From positions 1,922,001-1,986,000 of the forward strand of contig OZ240207.1 in assembly GCA_965197415.1 (NCBI GenBank): a stretch of 64,000 bases of DNA, given 5' to 3'. This document shows positions 7,961 to 16,223 of the stretch, piece by piece. Positions within the stretch are counted from its first letter, which is position 1; every line of letters begins with the position of its first letter. The notes beneath the pieces are model-generated. The model saw nothing but the letters and a program-made list of their open reading frames with translations. It made no database searches and was not told the DNA's origin. The translations under genes were made by a program, and so were the position numbers. The stretch is from DAOUJI01 sp965197415 (lineage in GTDB: Bacteria; Chloroflexota; Dehalococcoidia; Lucifugimonadales; JAGWBF01).

Positions 7961-8640
7961 TCGTCGCCCGCTGGCTGTCCTTCCGCCGAAGGGGAGGGCG
8001 CAACTTCTGCAACGGGACTGACCCGTTTCAATATCCGATCTTTCAGACGACCGAACAAGGTTATGACCCCGAAGATTAGACGCAACGCAAACTCCAACGC
8101 GATCAGGAACACCAGATAGTAGAGAATCTTCTCGGAGTAACCCTCGGCCTCCTTCAGGACGTCCAGAGACTCAGAGATTGTGAAGAACGACGCGTCAATC
8201 AGGAATATGGCCAGGACCGCGAACGGCAGGATTTTCGCCAGGTCCTTTGACAGGTCTTCGTTGTAGTACGCTGCCACTCTGATGGCGCTTACCGTGGCCA
8301 GCGCCATCAGCAGTACGTCGGAGAAGGAATTCCCCTTTGAGAGGAACGTCAGTATAGCCGTAAGGACGGCGAACCAGAAGAAGGCAAAGACCGGAAACAA
8401 AATGATGTATTCCACGATGTATAAGGTGAAGTCCAGGAAGGCTTTCACCCACCGATGCCGTGACTGTTCATGTTGGGCAAGATTCAATTGGAACATGTCG
8501 CGAGAGGCGACGAACCGGTAGAACCTGAAGACAAAAACCGCGTACACGGTCATACCCAGGATGTACACGACCACCGGACGCAGCAAATCAAAGGCGTCAC
8601 GAATATCCAATCCGTTGGGGAATATGTCGTTAATGTCCAT
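7957..8640 (-). CDS. Unrecognised polytopic membrane protein
   Basis: A 227-residue protein with about five hydrophobic segments (for example VVVYILGMTVYAVFVFRFY, YIVEYIILFPVFAFFWF, ILPFAVLAIFLIDASF and ILYYLVFLIALEFALRLIF) and a short soluble C-terminal tail rich in Pro and Ala. No family is recognised. It stands alone on the minus strand between the antitoxin region and the promoter of the DUF1800 module. The ATG at 8640 has only a weak purine stretch (GAAGGACAAGG) upstream. Charge pattern suggests an integral inner-membrane protein with no catalytic motif that I can see. Confidence 0.75.
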   Translation of the reverse strand: MDINDIFPNGLDIRDAFDLLRPVVVYILGMTVYAVFVFRFYRFVASRDMFQLNLAQHEQSRHRWVKAFLDFTLYIVEYIILFPVFAFFWFAVLTAILTFLSKGNSFSDVLLMALATVSAIRVAAYYNEDLSKDLAKILPFAVLAIFLIDASFFTISESLDVLKEAEGYSEKILYYLVFLIALEFALRLIFGVITLFGRLKDRILKRVSPVAEVAPSPSAEGQPAGDD

Positions 8641-8958
8641 AAGCCTTGTCCTTCACCTATAAACTCCTGGCCGTGGCCGCCGTTGGGGGAGAAGCCCTGA
8701 ATCCAGGACCGATCACCAACAGACCTGAGGAGGTCCGATAGATGTCCGTTGAGACAATGGTTTGGGGACGTTCGACGGGTAAAACCTGAGGTTGGCAAGA
8801 CCAGGCTGAATCCCCACCCACGCACATCTTCTCCTCAATCGCACCCAGCCTCTGAGGCGAAGCCATTGTATCATTGCTATGTATTGGAACCGCATGACAG
8901 AAACGTTCGTCTTTTCGTCTAATCGAGGGGCCTGAACGGTTGTAGGCGTCCACTCGCG
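8641..8958. other. Intergenic region without a recognised gene
   Basis: Both strands carry only short ORFs without convincing start sites or composition. A small hairpin (GACCTGAGGAGGTC, 8723-8736) is present. I see no RNA gene. Confidence 0.5.
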
Positions 8959-8987
8959 TTGACAGGGAAATGCGGCAGGTGTATCAT
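8959..8987 (+). promoter_or_regulatory. Sigma70-like promoter of the first DUF1800 module
   Basis: TTGACA (8959-8964), 17-base spacer, TATCAT (8982-8987), matching 6 and 5 consensus positions. It leaves a leader of about 165 bases before the ATG at 9158, which contains the hairpin at 9072-9092. Confidence 0.65.
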
Positions 8988-9071
8988 CGGGGGCAGAATC
9001 GTTATAATCTGCGAATTGCTTCTGAACACTCAACCTTCCACTCTCAAAACACGATAGAAGCCGGAAATACG

Positions 9072-9102
9072 CTGGCCTCCGGAGGAGGCCAGTTTGTCTT
9101 TA
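9072..9102 (+). terminator. Terminator-like hairpin in the DUF1800 leader
   Basis: CTGGCCTC-CGGAG-GAGGCCAG forms an 8-bp GC-rich stem followed by TTTGTCTTT. It lies between the promoter at 8959 and the DUF1800 start, so it could act as an attenuator rather than an operon end. Confidence 0.5.
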
Positions 9103-9157
9103 TCCTGAGGTCGATTCCAACCGCCAATTGGAGGAAATCCTTCTTAGGAGGAGCCAG

Positions 9158-10567
9158 ATGACAGATGCCAAAGACGTTGCGCTGATGGCCCATTTGATGC
9201 GACGGGCAGGGTTCGGCGCCCCTTATAACGAACTTGAGGAACGGGCGGCCAAAGGGTACGAGACCACTGTGGAGGAACTTCTGAACCCCGAGGAACAGCC
9301 CGCCCTGGACATAGCCCTCCTGACCCGGTATTTCGGAGAGTGGAAGGATCTGGTGGCTGAGGACTCGAACCAGTCCTACTGGACCTTCCGCATGATCAAC
9401 ACCATGCGCCCGCTAGAGGAGAAGATCGCCCTGTTCTGGCACGGAATCTTCTGTGTCGGGAACTCCAAGTGCGAGCATGGCCGTCAGATTCAAATCCAGC
9501 TGGACAAGTTCCGGCTGTACGGCATGGGCAACTTCCACGACCTGCTTATGCTGCTGGCCACCGACCCGGCCATGACCTTCTACCTGGACAACTGCCTTAG
9601 CCACAAAGGCTCCATTAATGAGAACTGGGGCAGAGAGCTTCTGGAACTCTTTTCCATGGGCGTGGGCAAAGACAGTGAGGACAACTACACCGAAGAGGAC
9701 GTGAAGGAGTGCGCCCGGGCCTTCACCGGGTGGACCATCACCAACGCAATACCCAGATACCCCTTCGGCAGGTACGAGTCCCACTTCGTCTACAACCATC
9801 AAGACCACGACGACGAGGAGAAGACCTTCCTGGGGCAGACTGGCCGCTTCAACGGCGAGGACATAATCGACATCGTCTGCAGGCGACCGGCCACGGCCCG
9901 CTTCGTCTCGAGGCACCTGTACAACTTCTTCGTGGCCGACGAGCCTCAGGTGCCGTCGTGGAAGCACACTGAGCCAATGGACATGGACGCCATCAAAGAA
10001 CTCGAAGACGAGTACTACCGGTCCAACTACAACATTAAGTCCATGCTGAGGTTGATGTTCAACTCCCAGTGGTTCAAGGACGCCCGGTTCAAGAAGGTGA
10101 AGAGCCCCGCCGAGACTGTGGCGGGAATGATAAGGTTGGTGGGGGACCACAAGACTCCCAGGCCCGACTTCTACCAGGTGGTCAACGAAATCAAGTACAT
10201 GGGTCAATCTCTACTCAACCCCCCTACAGTTGAAGGCTGGCACACGGGCCACGAGTGGATTGACAGCGGCACCCTGGTGGAGAGGGTCAACTTCAACGCG
10301 GACCAGGTGGGCAACACCAACCTGCCGGGCGTACGATACATTATCGACAAGGTGGCGTCGGAAGGCTCGTCGATATCGGCCGAACGGCTGGTGGACCGAT
10401 GCCTGGAACTTCTGGGCTACTACGAGCTGTCGGACGAGCACAAGAGCAAACTGGTGGCCACCGCCGAGCGTTGGGGTGAGCTTGAGCCTGGTACGGAAGA
10501 GTTCTCCCGGCGGGTGGGGCAGACGCTCCAGTTGCTGGTGGCGACCCAAGAGTACATCTTCGAATAG
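9158..10567 (+). CDS. DUF1800 family protein (module 1)
   Basis: A 469-residue protein of the DUF1800 family. Family signatures visible are the N-terminal AHLMRRAGFGAPYNELEE, the block MRPLEEKIALFWHGIFCVGN, ENWGRELLELFSMG, and the C-terminal NPPTVEGWHTGHEWIDSG. DUF1800 proteins are nearly always encoded next to DUF1501 proteins and their biochemical role is not established; many are exported, but this one has no signal peptide. I chose the ATG at 9158 because AGGAGGAG precedes it; an in-frame start 30 bases earlier is weaker. The DUF1501 gene follows after 15 bases and an NHL gene follows that, so all three are probably one operon. Two paralogs occur at 54413 and 55885. Confidence 0.9.
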   Translation: MTDAKDVALMAHLMRRAGFGAPYNELEERAAKGYETTVEELLNPEEQPALDIALLTRYFGEWKDLVAEDSNQSYWTFRMINTMRPLEEKIALFWHGIFCVGNSKCEHGRQIQIQLDKFRLYGMGNFHDLLMLLATDPAMTFYLDNCLSHKGSINENWGRELLELFSMGVGKDSEDNYTEEDVKECARAFTGWTITNAIPRYPFGRYESHFVYNHQDHDDEEKTFLGQTGRFNGEDIIDIVCRRPATARFVSRHLYNFFVADEPQVPSWKHTEPMDMDAIKELEDEYYRSNYNIKSMLRLMFNSQWFKDARFKKVKSPAETVAGMIRLVGDHKTPRPDFYQVVNEIKYMGQSLLNPPTVEGWHTGHEWIDSGTLVERVNFNADQVGNTNLPGVRYIIDKVASEGSSISAERLVDRCLELLGYYELSDEHKSKLVATAERWGELEPGTEEFSRRVGQTLQLLVATQEYIFE

Positions 10568-10582
10568 GCAAGGAGGCCTGAC

Positions 10583-11716
10583 ATGTCCGGCGACAAGAAA
10601 GACACCGTGCTGGCAGTGCTCCAGCTTTCCGGAGGCAACGACGCCATGAACACCGTCGTGCCCTACGGAGACCCCCTCTACTTCGACAACCGGCAGAACG
10701 TACGGGTGCCTGAGGAGCAGGTCATCCCGATAAACGACTACCTGGGTTTCAACCCCAACATGGGTCCCATCAAGGAACTCTGGGACATGGGCAAGGTAGC
10801 CATCATTCAGGGTATAGGGTATCCCCACTGGGTGAGGACCCATTTCCGCTCCATGGACATCTGGCACACGTGCGAGCCTCAAAAGGTGGTCAACGAGGGA
10901 TGGCTTGGCAAGACTATCCGTGAGTTGGACCCTGACAAGGAGAACGTGCTGACCGGGGTCAACTTCGGTCGGGGGCTTCCCCGGGCTATGGCGGCGCCGG
11001 GCGTTCCCGTCGCCTCCGTCGGCGACCTGGAGACCTATGGCCTCCTGACCGGAATGTCCGGCCAGGACCAGAGGGAAGAAGCCCTGGATGTGTTCTCCAA
11101 CCTGTATACGCCCATGCTGGGCAGCACTATGGTGATGGAGTACATCACCCAAACGGGCATGGACGCCCTCAAGGGAGCGGACATCCTGGCAACGGCCCCA
11201 ATCCAGTACTCCTCCAGCGTAGAATACGCCAGGAACTCGGTGGCCCAATATGTCAGGAACATGGCACAGGTCCACACGGCGGGCCTGGGAACCAGGATCC
11301 TATACACCACCGCCCCGTACAACAGCTTCGACACCCACGCCGGGGAGATGGCCAGCCACTCCAGGTTGTGGACGGAGACCTCCAGGACCGTCAGTGACTT
11401 CTACGAAGACCTCAAGGAGCACGAGGCCGGCGACAATGTGATAACGCTGCTCTTCTCAGAGTTCGGACGCCGGGTCCGAGACAACGGCTCCGGCACTGAC
11501 CACGGCGCCGCAGGTGTCACCCTGGTCATAGGCGAGAAGGTCAAGGGGGGCCTCTACGGAGAATACCCCTCACTGAAAGACGGCGACCTGATTGACGGAG
11601 ACCTCGTCTACAACAACGACTTCCGGGGGACCTACGCCACGATCCTGGAGAAGTGGCTGGGGGTCGACTCGAAAGCCGTCCTGGGGGACTCTTTCGAGCA
11701 GTTGGACTTTATCTAG
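10583..11716 (+). CDS. DUF1501 family protein
   Basis: A 377-residue member of the DUF1501 family, which belongs to the alkaline-phosphatase/sulfatase-like superfamily by fold. Seen here: LQLSGGNDAMNTVVPYGDP at the N-terminus, HWVRTHFRSMDIWHTCEP, FDTHAGEMASHSRLWTE and TLLFSEFGRRVRDNGSGTDHGAA, which carry the conserved Asp, His and Glu residues. Many relatives begin with a twin-arginine signal; this one starts directly with the first strand (MSGDKKDTVLAVLQL), so it looks cytoplasmic. The ATG has AAGGAGG upstream, 15 bases after the DUF1800 stop. A joint function of DUF1800, DUF1501 and NHL proteins is suggested by the tight gene order, but is not known. Confidence 0.9.
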   Translation: MSGDKKDTVLAVLQLSGGNDAMNTVVPYGDPLYFDNRQNVRVPEEQVIPINDYLGFNPNMGPIKELWDMGKVAIIQGIGYPHWVRTHFRSMDIWHTCEPQKVVNEGWLGKTIRELDPDKENVLTGVNFGRGLPRAMAAPGVPVASVGDLETYGLLTGMSGQDQREEALDVFSNLYTPMLGSTMVMEYITQTGMDALKGADILATAPIQYSSSVEYARNSVAQYVRNMAQVHTAGLGTRILYTTAPYNSFDTHAGEMASHSRLWTETSRTVSDFYEDLKEHEAGDNVITLLFSEFGRRVRDNGSGTDHGAAGVTLVIGEKVKGGLYGEYPSLKDGDLIDGDLVYNNDFRGTYATILEKWLGVDSKAVLGDSFEQLDFI

Positions 11717-11724
11717 ACAAAAAT

Positions 11725-11760
11725 CCCTTCCCCCAGCGGGGGAAGGCCAGGATAGGGGCA
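11725..11760 (+). repeat. Dispersed G/C-palindrome intergenic element, copy 2
   Basis: CCCTTCCCCCAGCGGGGGAAGG palindrome followed by CCAGGATAGGGGCA, the same layout as copies at 1084-1120, 26259-26297 and 59663-59698. It lies inside the putative DUF1501-NHL operon, in a 69-base gap. Confidence 0.55.
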
Positions 11761-11785
11761 ACACAGGCGCAACACGGAGGCGGCT

Positions 11786-12853
11786 ATGAGCATCGAACTT
11801 CACAGGGGCATATCGGTCGAACACAAGATCAGGCCGGTCCAACATTTGGAGCTCCATTACAGCCACACCATTGGCCGGTCGGACTTTTCAGGTCCCAGTT
11901 TTCGTTCTCCCGTGGACATCGCCAGAGGAGAGGGTGACGTGGCTTACGTCGTCAGCCGCGCCACAGAGCCGCGCCCCGACGGCAAGCGCATCACCATGTT
12001 CACCCTGAGCGAAGACTACATCACCGAGTTCGGCAAGGGACATACCCCGACCCGGCCTGACCGCATCGCCGAGGACGGAGCCATTGTGTGGCCGACGGCC
12101 ATTGCCGTGGACAGGGAGGACGGCAACGTCTACCTTGCCGACGGTTGGCTGAACCGGATTACCGTGTTCAGCAGCGACGGAGATTTCGTAAACAAGTGGG
12201 GAACGCAAGGCAGCGCCGAGGGCGAAATATCCTATCCCGCAGGGCTTGCGTTCAACTCCCAGAACGAGCTCCTGGTGGTGGACGGGGAGAACCACCGGGT
12301 GCAGAAGTTCTCCAAGGACGGGAGATTCCTCTCCTCTGCGGGGCGCCACGGACAGGGAGAAGGCGAGTTCAACATGCCCTGGGGAGTGGCCGTTGACAAG
12401 GACGACAACATATACGTGGCCGACTGGAGCAACGACCGCATACAGAAGCTGGGAGCCGACGGCTCCTTCGAGATGACCATAGGAAGCTCCGGCGACGGGG
12501 AAGGCGAGTTCCGCAGACCGTCGGACGTGGCCGTTGACGGAGACGGGTTCATCTACGTCACTGACTGGGGAAACGACCGTCTGGAGGTATTCGACAGGGC
12601 AGGCGAATTCGTCACCACGCGCACGGGCGATGCGACCATGTCCAAGTGGGGCACGGAAAAGCTGAACGCTAACCCGGAGATGTGGGAGATACGGAAGACG
12701 GCCCAGGGTATGGAACGCGAGAAGATGTTCTGGTCTCCCGTGGCCGTGGAGGTTGACGACGCCAACCGGGTGTTCGTGGTCGAGGCCTCCCGCTCCCGGG
12801 TGCAGATATACATGAAACAGGTCCCCTTCTTCTTCGAGCCAGGCAGACTCTAG
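11786..12853 (+). CDS. NHL-repeat beta-propeller protein (module 1)
   Basis: A 355-residue NHL protein. At least five repeats are visible, for example WPTAIAVDREDGNVYLADGW, then YPAGLAFNSQNELLVVDGEN, MPWGVAVDKDDNIYVADWS and RPSDVAVDGDGFIYVTDWGN; the spacing between blades contains GxGEGEF linkers. The C-terminal 100 residues depart from the repeat and end in a helix-strand region before QIYMKQVPFFFEPGRL. There is no signal peptide. Position after DUF1800 and DUF1501 and the similar arrangement at 57358 suggest that the propeller is a working part of the DUF1800 module, perhaps a binding subunit. GGAGGC precedes the ATG at 11786. Function unknown. Confidence 0.88.
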   Translation: MSIELHRGISVEHKIRPVQHLELHYSHTIGRSDFSGPSFRSPVDIARGEGDVAYVVSRATEPRPDGKRITMFTLSEDYITEFGKGHTPTRPDRIAEDGAIVWPTAIAVDREDGNVYLADGWLNRITVFSSDGDFVNKWGTQGSAEGEISYPAGLAFNSQNELLVVDGENHRVQKFSKDGRFLSSAGRHGQGEGEFNMPWGVAVDKDDNIYVADWSNDRIQKLGADGSFEMTIGSSGDGEGEFRRPSDVAVDGDGFIYVTDWGNDRLEVFDRAGEFVTTRTGDATMSKWGTEKLNANPEMWEIRKTAQGMEREKMFWSPVAVEVDDANRVFVVEASRSRVQIYMKQVPFFFEPGRL

Positions 12854-12902
12854 ACCGACCATCATAAGCCTCTCCGAGATGGGGATTCAGGAGAACAAAC
12901 AA

Positions 12903-13352
12903 GTGAATCAAAAGGATCTGGCCAACAAGTTCAGAAGGCTGGGCATCAGGCTAACGCCTCAGCGGCTCGCCGTGACGGAGGCGGTCATCAACTCGACCAG
13001 CCACCCCTCGGTCCAGGAGATTTACGACAACGTCAGCGAGAGGTTCCCGTACATTACGCTGGCCACCGTGTATTCCACGTTGTCTGTGCTGCAGAAGAAG
13101 GGACTGGTGCAGGAACTGCCGTTCCAGAAGCTGTCCCGCTACGACGCCAATCTGTCTCCCCACGCCAACCTGGTCTGCGTGTCCTGTGACACTGTGGTGG
13201 ACACGGACCTGGGCGTGGAGCACATCAACATTCTGCGGCAGACCCTGTCGGCCAACTCCGAGTTCGAGATAGCCTCCCAGCGTGTGGACTTCTACGGCCT
13301 CTGCCCCGCCTGCTCGATGGAAAAAGAAGAGGCTGGAGCTGTCGCCGATTAG
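12903..13352 (+). CDS. Fur/PerR-family metal-dependent transcriptional regulator
   Basis: A winged-helix repressor of about 149 residues: DNA-binding part with RLTPQRLAVTEAVINS, HPSVQEIYDNV and ITLATVYSTLSVLQKKGLV, then a dimerisation domain with two structural-zinc pairs, CVSC and CPAC. In the regulatory metal site, comparison with B. subtilis PerR shows Asp85 (RYDAN), His91 (SPHANLVC) and Asp104 (VVD) kept, but Asn where PerR has His93. Peroxide or iron sensing is therefore likely but not certain. The GTG at 12903 follows CAGGAG at 9 bases and fits better than the ATG at 12879. No target is clear; it directly follows the DUF1800 module on the same strand. Confidence 0.85.
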   Translation: MNQKDLANKFRRLGIRLTPQRLAVTEAVINSTSHPSVQEIYDNVSERFPYITLATVYSTLSVLQKKGLVQELPFQKLSRYDANLSPHANLVCVSCDTVVDTDLGVEHINILRQTLSANSEFEIASQRVDFYGLCPACSMEKEEAGAVAD

Positions 13353-13695
13353 GGACGGTCTCAGCTGAGACACAGGACGCCCAGTCTCACTTCCGGCGGC
13401 CTTTCCTCCCGTCCGTCGTTCGGGACGCCCCCGAGGTGTCATTCCGAACGCAGTGAGGAATCTGCAATCCTTGCCCTCAAGCGTCGCTTGTCAGATGCGC
13501 CCCGCCCCGATGGCACGGCTCGTCAGTCCAATCACACCATGACTCCGAGCGAAAGCTTGAGATTCCTCGCTCCGCTCGGAATGACAGGGTGGGGCGGTAT
13601 GGGATGGCGGGTGGGGCGCTATGGAATGGCAGGTGGGGCAGGCGGAATCACAGACTTGAAAGCCTCAGAGCATGGCCCACATAGGGTAACAGGCC
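13353..13695. other. Intergenic region holding a long inverted repeat
   Basis: No gene is seen. The gap between the convergent PerR-like and STAND genes contains the inverted repeat at 13437-13586 and several G-rich direct repeats (GGGTGGGGCGGTATGGGATGG and similar, 13587-13640). Confidence 0.6.
13437..13586. repeat. Inverted-repeat element (MITE-like or REP-like)
   Basis: The left end TGTCATTCCGAACGCAGTGA then GGAATCT and the right end AGATTCCTCGCTCCGCTCGG then AATGACA are imperfect reverse complements of about 27 bases, enclosing about 96 bases without coding capacity. Similar short elements with such ends are known between genes in many bacteria. It could be a miniature transposable element or a large transcript-end structure between convergent genes. 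Confidence 0.65.
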
Positions 13696-16209
13696 CTATT
13701 CGGTGATCTTGACGGAGTCGAGGACGGGGATGATGTCTGTGTCGGAGACCTCGTTCCAGGAGTCAAGGAAGGCTTCGTCACCCATGAGGGACCTGAGCCG
13801 GGCCAGGTGTAGGGCGGCCCGCTCCTCAAGCGACAGACCGTGCTCCCTGGCAATCTCATAGGTGTGGGCCACATACCATACGGCGGCTGCGTGCTCGCCA
13901 ATCTGGTCGGCCAGAAGTCCCAGCTGCCCCCAGGAGCTGGCCGCCGATATAGGGTCGTCCAGTTCTAGGAAGCCCTGGAGCGCCCATTCGTACCATTCCT
14001 GGGCTTCTTTGCCCCTGCGCTGTACGTGGGCGGCTATGCCGAGGTGGTGGGACGTGTGAGACTCCCCGGTCCGGTCGTTCATTGTGCGGTACGCCCCCAG
14101 GGCCTTGTTCAGAGACTCCTCAGCCATCTGGTATTCTTCCAGCTTCAGGGCCAAAGCGCCCAGCTGGAAGTTGTCGGCCGCTCCACCCACCTCGTCTCCG
14201 ATCTCATCGTAGTTGTTGACGGCGCGTTCATACCAGCCGATGGCGTCGGGATAGTTGTAATGGGCCTGGGCTATCAGTCCCAGGCGGTGGTAGACAGAGG
14301 CGGCTGAGACCTTATCGTCCAGCTGCTCGTACATCATCTGCGCCCGCAGGTAGTGATCGAAGGCGGCGTCCAGCCGTGACAGGCCCTCGTAGGCAAGGCC
14401 AATCTGATGCAGTCCTCTGGCCGCCTCCTCGTCGTCGCCCTCCGACTCTCTAATGGTTAGGGCTTTCTGGTGCCACTCGCGGGCTTGCTCGAATTCTGAC
14501 TGAGCATGGCTTATCAGCCCCAACTGGTAGTAGTTGTCGGCGCTGTCCGTCTGACTGTTGGTCCGCTCATTGATTGCCAATGACTTCTGCTGCCACTCCG
14601 CAGCCTGTTCGTACTCCTTGCGGGAGGAAGCCACCATGCCCATCTGGTGGTACACCGAGGCGAACTGTAGCTCGACGTCGTCACCTTCAGCAGAGGAGAG
14701 GTAGTCCAACATGCGGCGGGCCGTAGCCTCGGCTATGTCTATCTCGCCCCTCTCCAGGGAGTCGCTTATTTCGGTGCCCTGGAGGTACACCCATAGGTCC
14801 CTGGCCCCGTCTTCCTCGTCCAACCCGGACTCGGGCCCAAGAGACTCCAGGATGCGGGTCCTCAGCCTGCGCAGTTCCAGGACGCGAAGCTGCATCTTGT
14901 AGACTTGGCCGATAGGCTGCATGGCGTACTGGACGTATTCCCACTTGCGGGCCGCCTCGGCCAACTCCGTCACCCGAAGCAGGTTGGGTTCCTCGGCCAT
15001 CACGCCGGTGACCGTGGACTCCGACTCCTCGGTGGACAGGTTTTCCAGGAAGTAGTCGCCAAGTCCGGCGTACACCCGGACCATCTCCTCTTCCAGCTCG
15101 TTGATTTGGCCGGAGTCAAACAGTTGCCCCAGACGGCGCCTGAGGAAGGGCCAGACCGCCGGATGAATCAGGTAGACGCTGGGAGACACGGAGTCCAAGA
15201 TGCCGTGGTTGCGCGCTTCTCTGAGCAGCCCGCGGCAGGCGCCCCAGCCCAGTTTCTCTCCCATTATTTTGGGGTAGGTCTCGTCCTGGGTGATGAAGGT
15301 GAGCACGTCCAACAGCACCCGCTGGCGGAACAGTGATATGAACGGGAGGTGCTTCTGAGTCCGCTGGGGAAGCAGGGAGTATGACAGTTCCAGAGCGTTG
15401 TCCAGCGCGTTGGGTTCCCTGGGCGGGCCGGTGCAGGAGTTCCATAGAAGCTGGACCAACTCCCGGGCATTGTGTCCCTTCAGGTGGGTCAGAACCAGGG
15501 ACATAGCCATCGGGTTTCCCCTGAGCAACTCCACAAGCTCGGAGAAAGCTGTTTCGTCTCCGGGAGGGTCTATCTTGGCCTCTTCCAATATGGCCGAGGC
15601 CACCTGAAGCCGGTCCTGGGCGTCTAGTCCTCCCAGCTCCACCGTCGTAAACTCCAGCCCGTCCCCATCCCCTTCCATAGAAAGCTTTAACGGGTCTCTG
15701 CCTGTGACCAAGGTGCGTCCGCCGCCGGAGGACAGGTCTTTGAGAAGCTGCAGCAACTCGCGCCATTCATGTTCGGGAAGGCGTCCCGATGCGGCTTCCA
15801 GATTGTCGAATATGATGAGGCAGGCTCTCCGGTTAGCGTAGTCCAGCAGCCACTGCCTCTGCTCCTCCAGGCTCTTCCTGGCAAATTCAACTCCCGTGGC
15901 AAGGGAGCCAATTTCGTGGAGGACCCTTGGGAGGCCAGCACCGTATTCAAAGGTGACGTAGGCGACGCCTTCCGAGGCGGCTCCGTCTTCCGCCGCGCGC
16001 CGGCCGTATTCCACGGCCAAGGCCGTCTTGCCTACTCCGGGAGGACCTGTGACGACCACGACTGGGCTCTTCTGGAACTCCTCGTCCAGACGACGGAGGT
16101 CATCCTCACGGCCAACGAACCCGAACCTGCCTCCGTGGGGCAGGCCGGACGCCGCTGTGGCGCCTTCGCCGTCGGTATGGCCTTGGGCGTGATCGTGATG
16201 ACTGACCAT
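13696..16209 (-). CDS. STAND NTPase with C-terminal TPR repeats
   Basis: An 837-residue signal-transduction ATPase. After a short N-terminus and the lead-in FVGREDDLRRLDEEF, the P-loop is GPPGVGKTAL (from residue 55) and Walker B is ACLIIFDNLE (about residue 138). A helical middle region with LRGNPMAMSLVLTHLKGH matches the NB-ARC helical part. From about residue 480 there are eight or so TPRs (for example YYQLGLISHAQSEFEQAREW and YHRLGLIAQAHYNYPDAIGW). No N-terminal effector domain (nuclease, TIR, protease) or DNA-binding domain is visible, so the output is unclear; it might act through its upstream neighbour. It starts 14 bases after the MFS gene on the same strand and ends at a TAG at 13696. 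Confidence 0.85.
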   Translation of the reverse strand: MVSHHDHAQGHTDGEGATAASGLPHGGRFGFVGREDDLRRLDEEFQKSPVVVVTGPPGVGKTALAVEYGRRAAEDGAASEGVAYVTFEYGAGLPRVLHEIGSLATGVEFARKSLEEQRQWLLDYANRRACLIIFDNLEAASGRLPEHEWRELLQLLKDLSSGGGRTLVTGRDPLKLSMEGDGDGLEFTTVELGGLDAQDRLQVASAILEEAKIDPPGDETAFSELVELLRGNPMAMSLVLTHLKGHNARELVQLLWNSCTGPPREPNALDNALELSYSLLPQRTQKHLPFISLFRQRVLLDVLTFITQDETYPKIMGEKLGWGACRGLLREARNHGILDSVSPSVYLIHPAVWPFLRRRLGQLFDSGQINELEEEMVRVYAGLGDYFLENLSTEESESTVTGVMAEEPNLLRVTELAEAARKWEYVQYAMQPIGQVYKMQLRVLELRRLRTRILESLGPESGLDEEDGARDLWVYLQGTEISDSLERGEIDIAEATARRMLDYLSSAEGDDVELQFASVYHQMGMVASSRKEYEQAAEWQQKSLAINERTNSQTDSADNYYQLGLISHAQSEFEQAREWHQKALTIRESEGDDEEAARGLHQIGLAYEGLSRLDAAFDHYLRAQMMYEQLDDKVSAASVYHRLGLIAQAHYNYPDAIGWYERAVNNYDEIGDEVGGAADNFQLGALALKLEEYQMAEESLNKALGAYRTMNDRTGESHTSHHLGIAAHVQRRGKEAQEWYEWALQGFLELDDPISAASSWGQLGLLADQIGEHAAAVWYVAHTYEIAREHGLSLEERAALHLARLRSLMGDEAFLDSWNEVSDTDIIPVLDSVKITE

Positions 16210-16223
16210 TATGAAAACTCGTC

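Noticed and set aside
8959..9008. Second TATAAT at 9003-9008 as promoter of the DUF1800 module
   Set aside because: No -35 at the right distance; the TTGACA-N17-TATCAT just upstream is much better.
9413..10207. Minus-strand ORF of 264 codons opposite the DUF1800 gene
   Set aside because: A shadow caused by high GC at third positions; composition dominated by Val, His and Gly.
13587..13640. G-rich direct repeats as a possible CRISPR or origin
   Set aside because: Units are short, irregular and lack spacers; no cas genes or DnaA-box cluster nearby.
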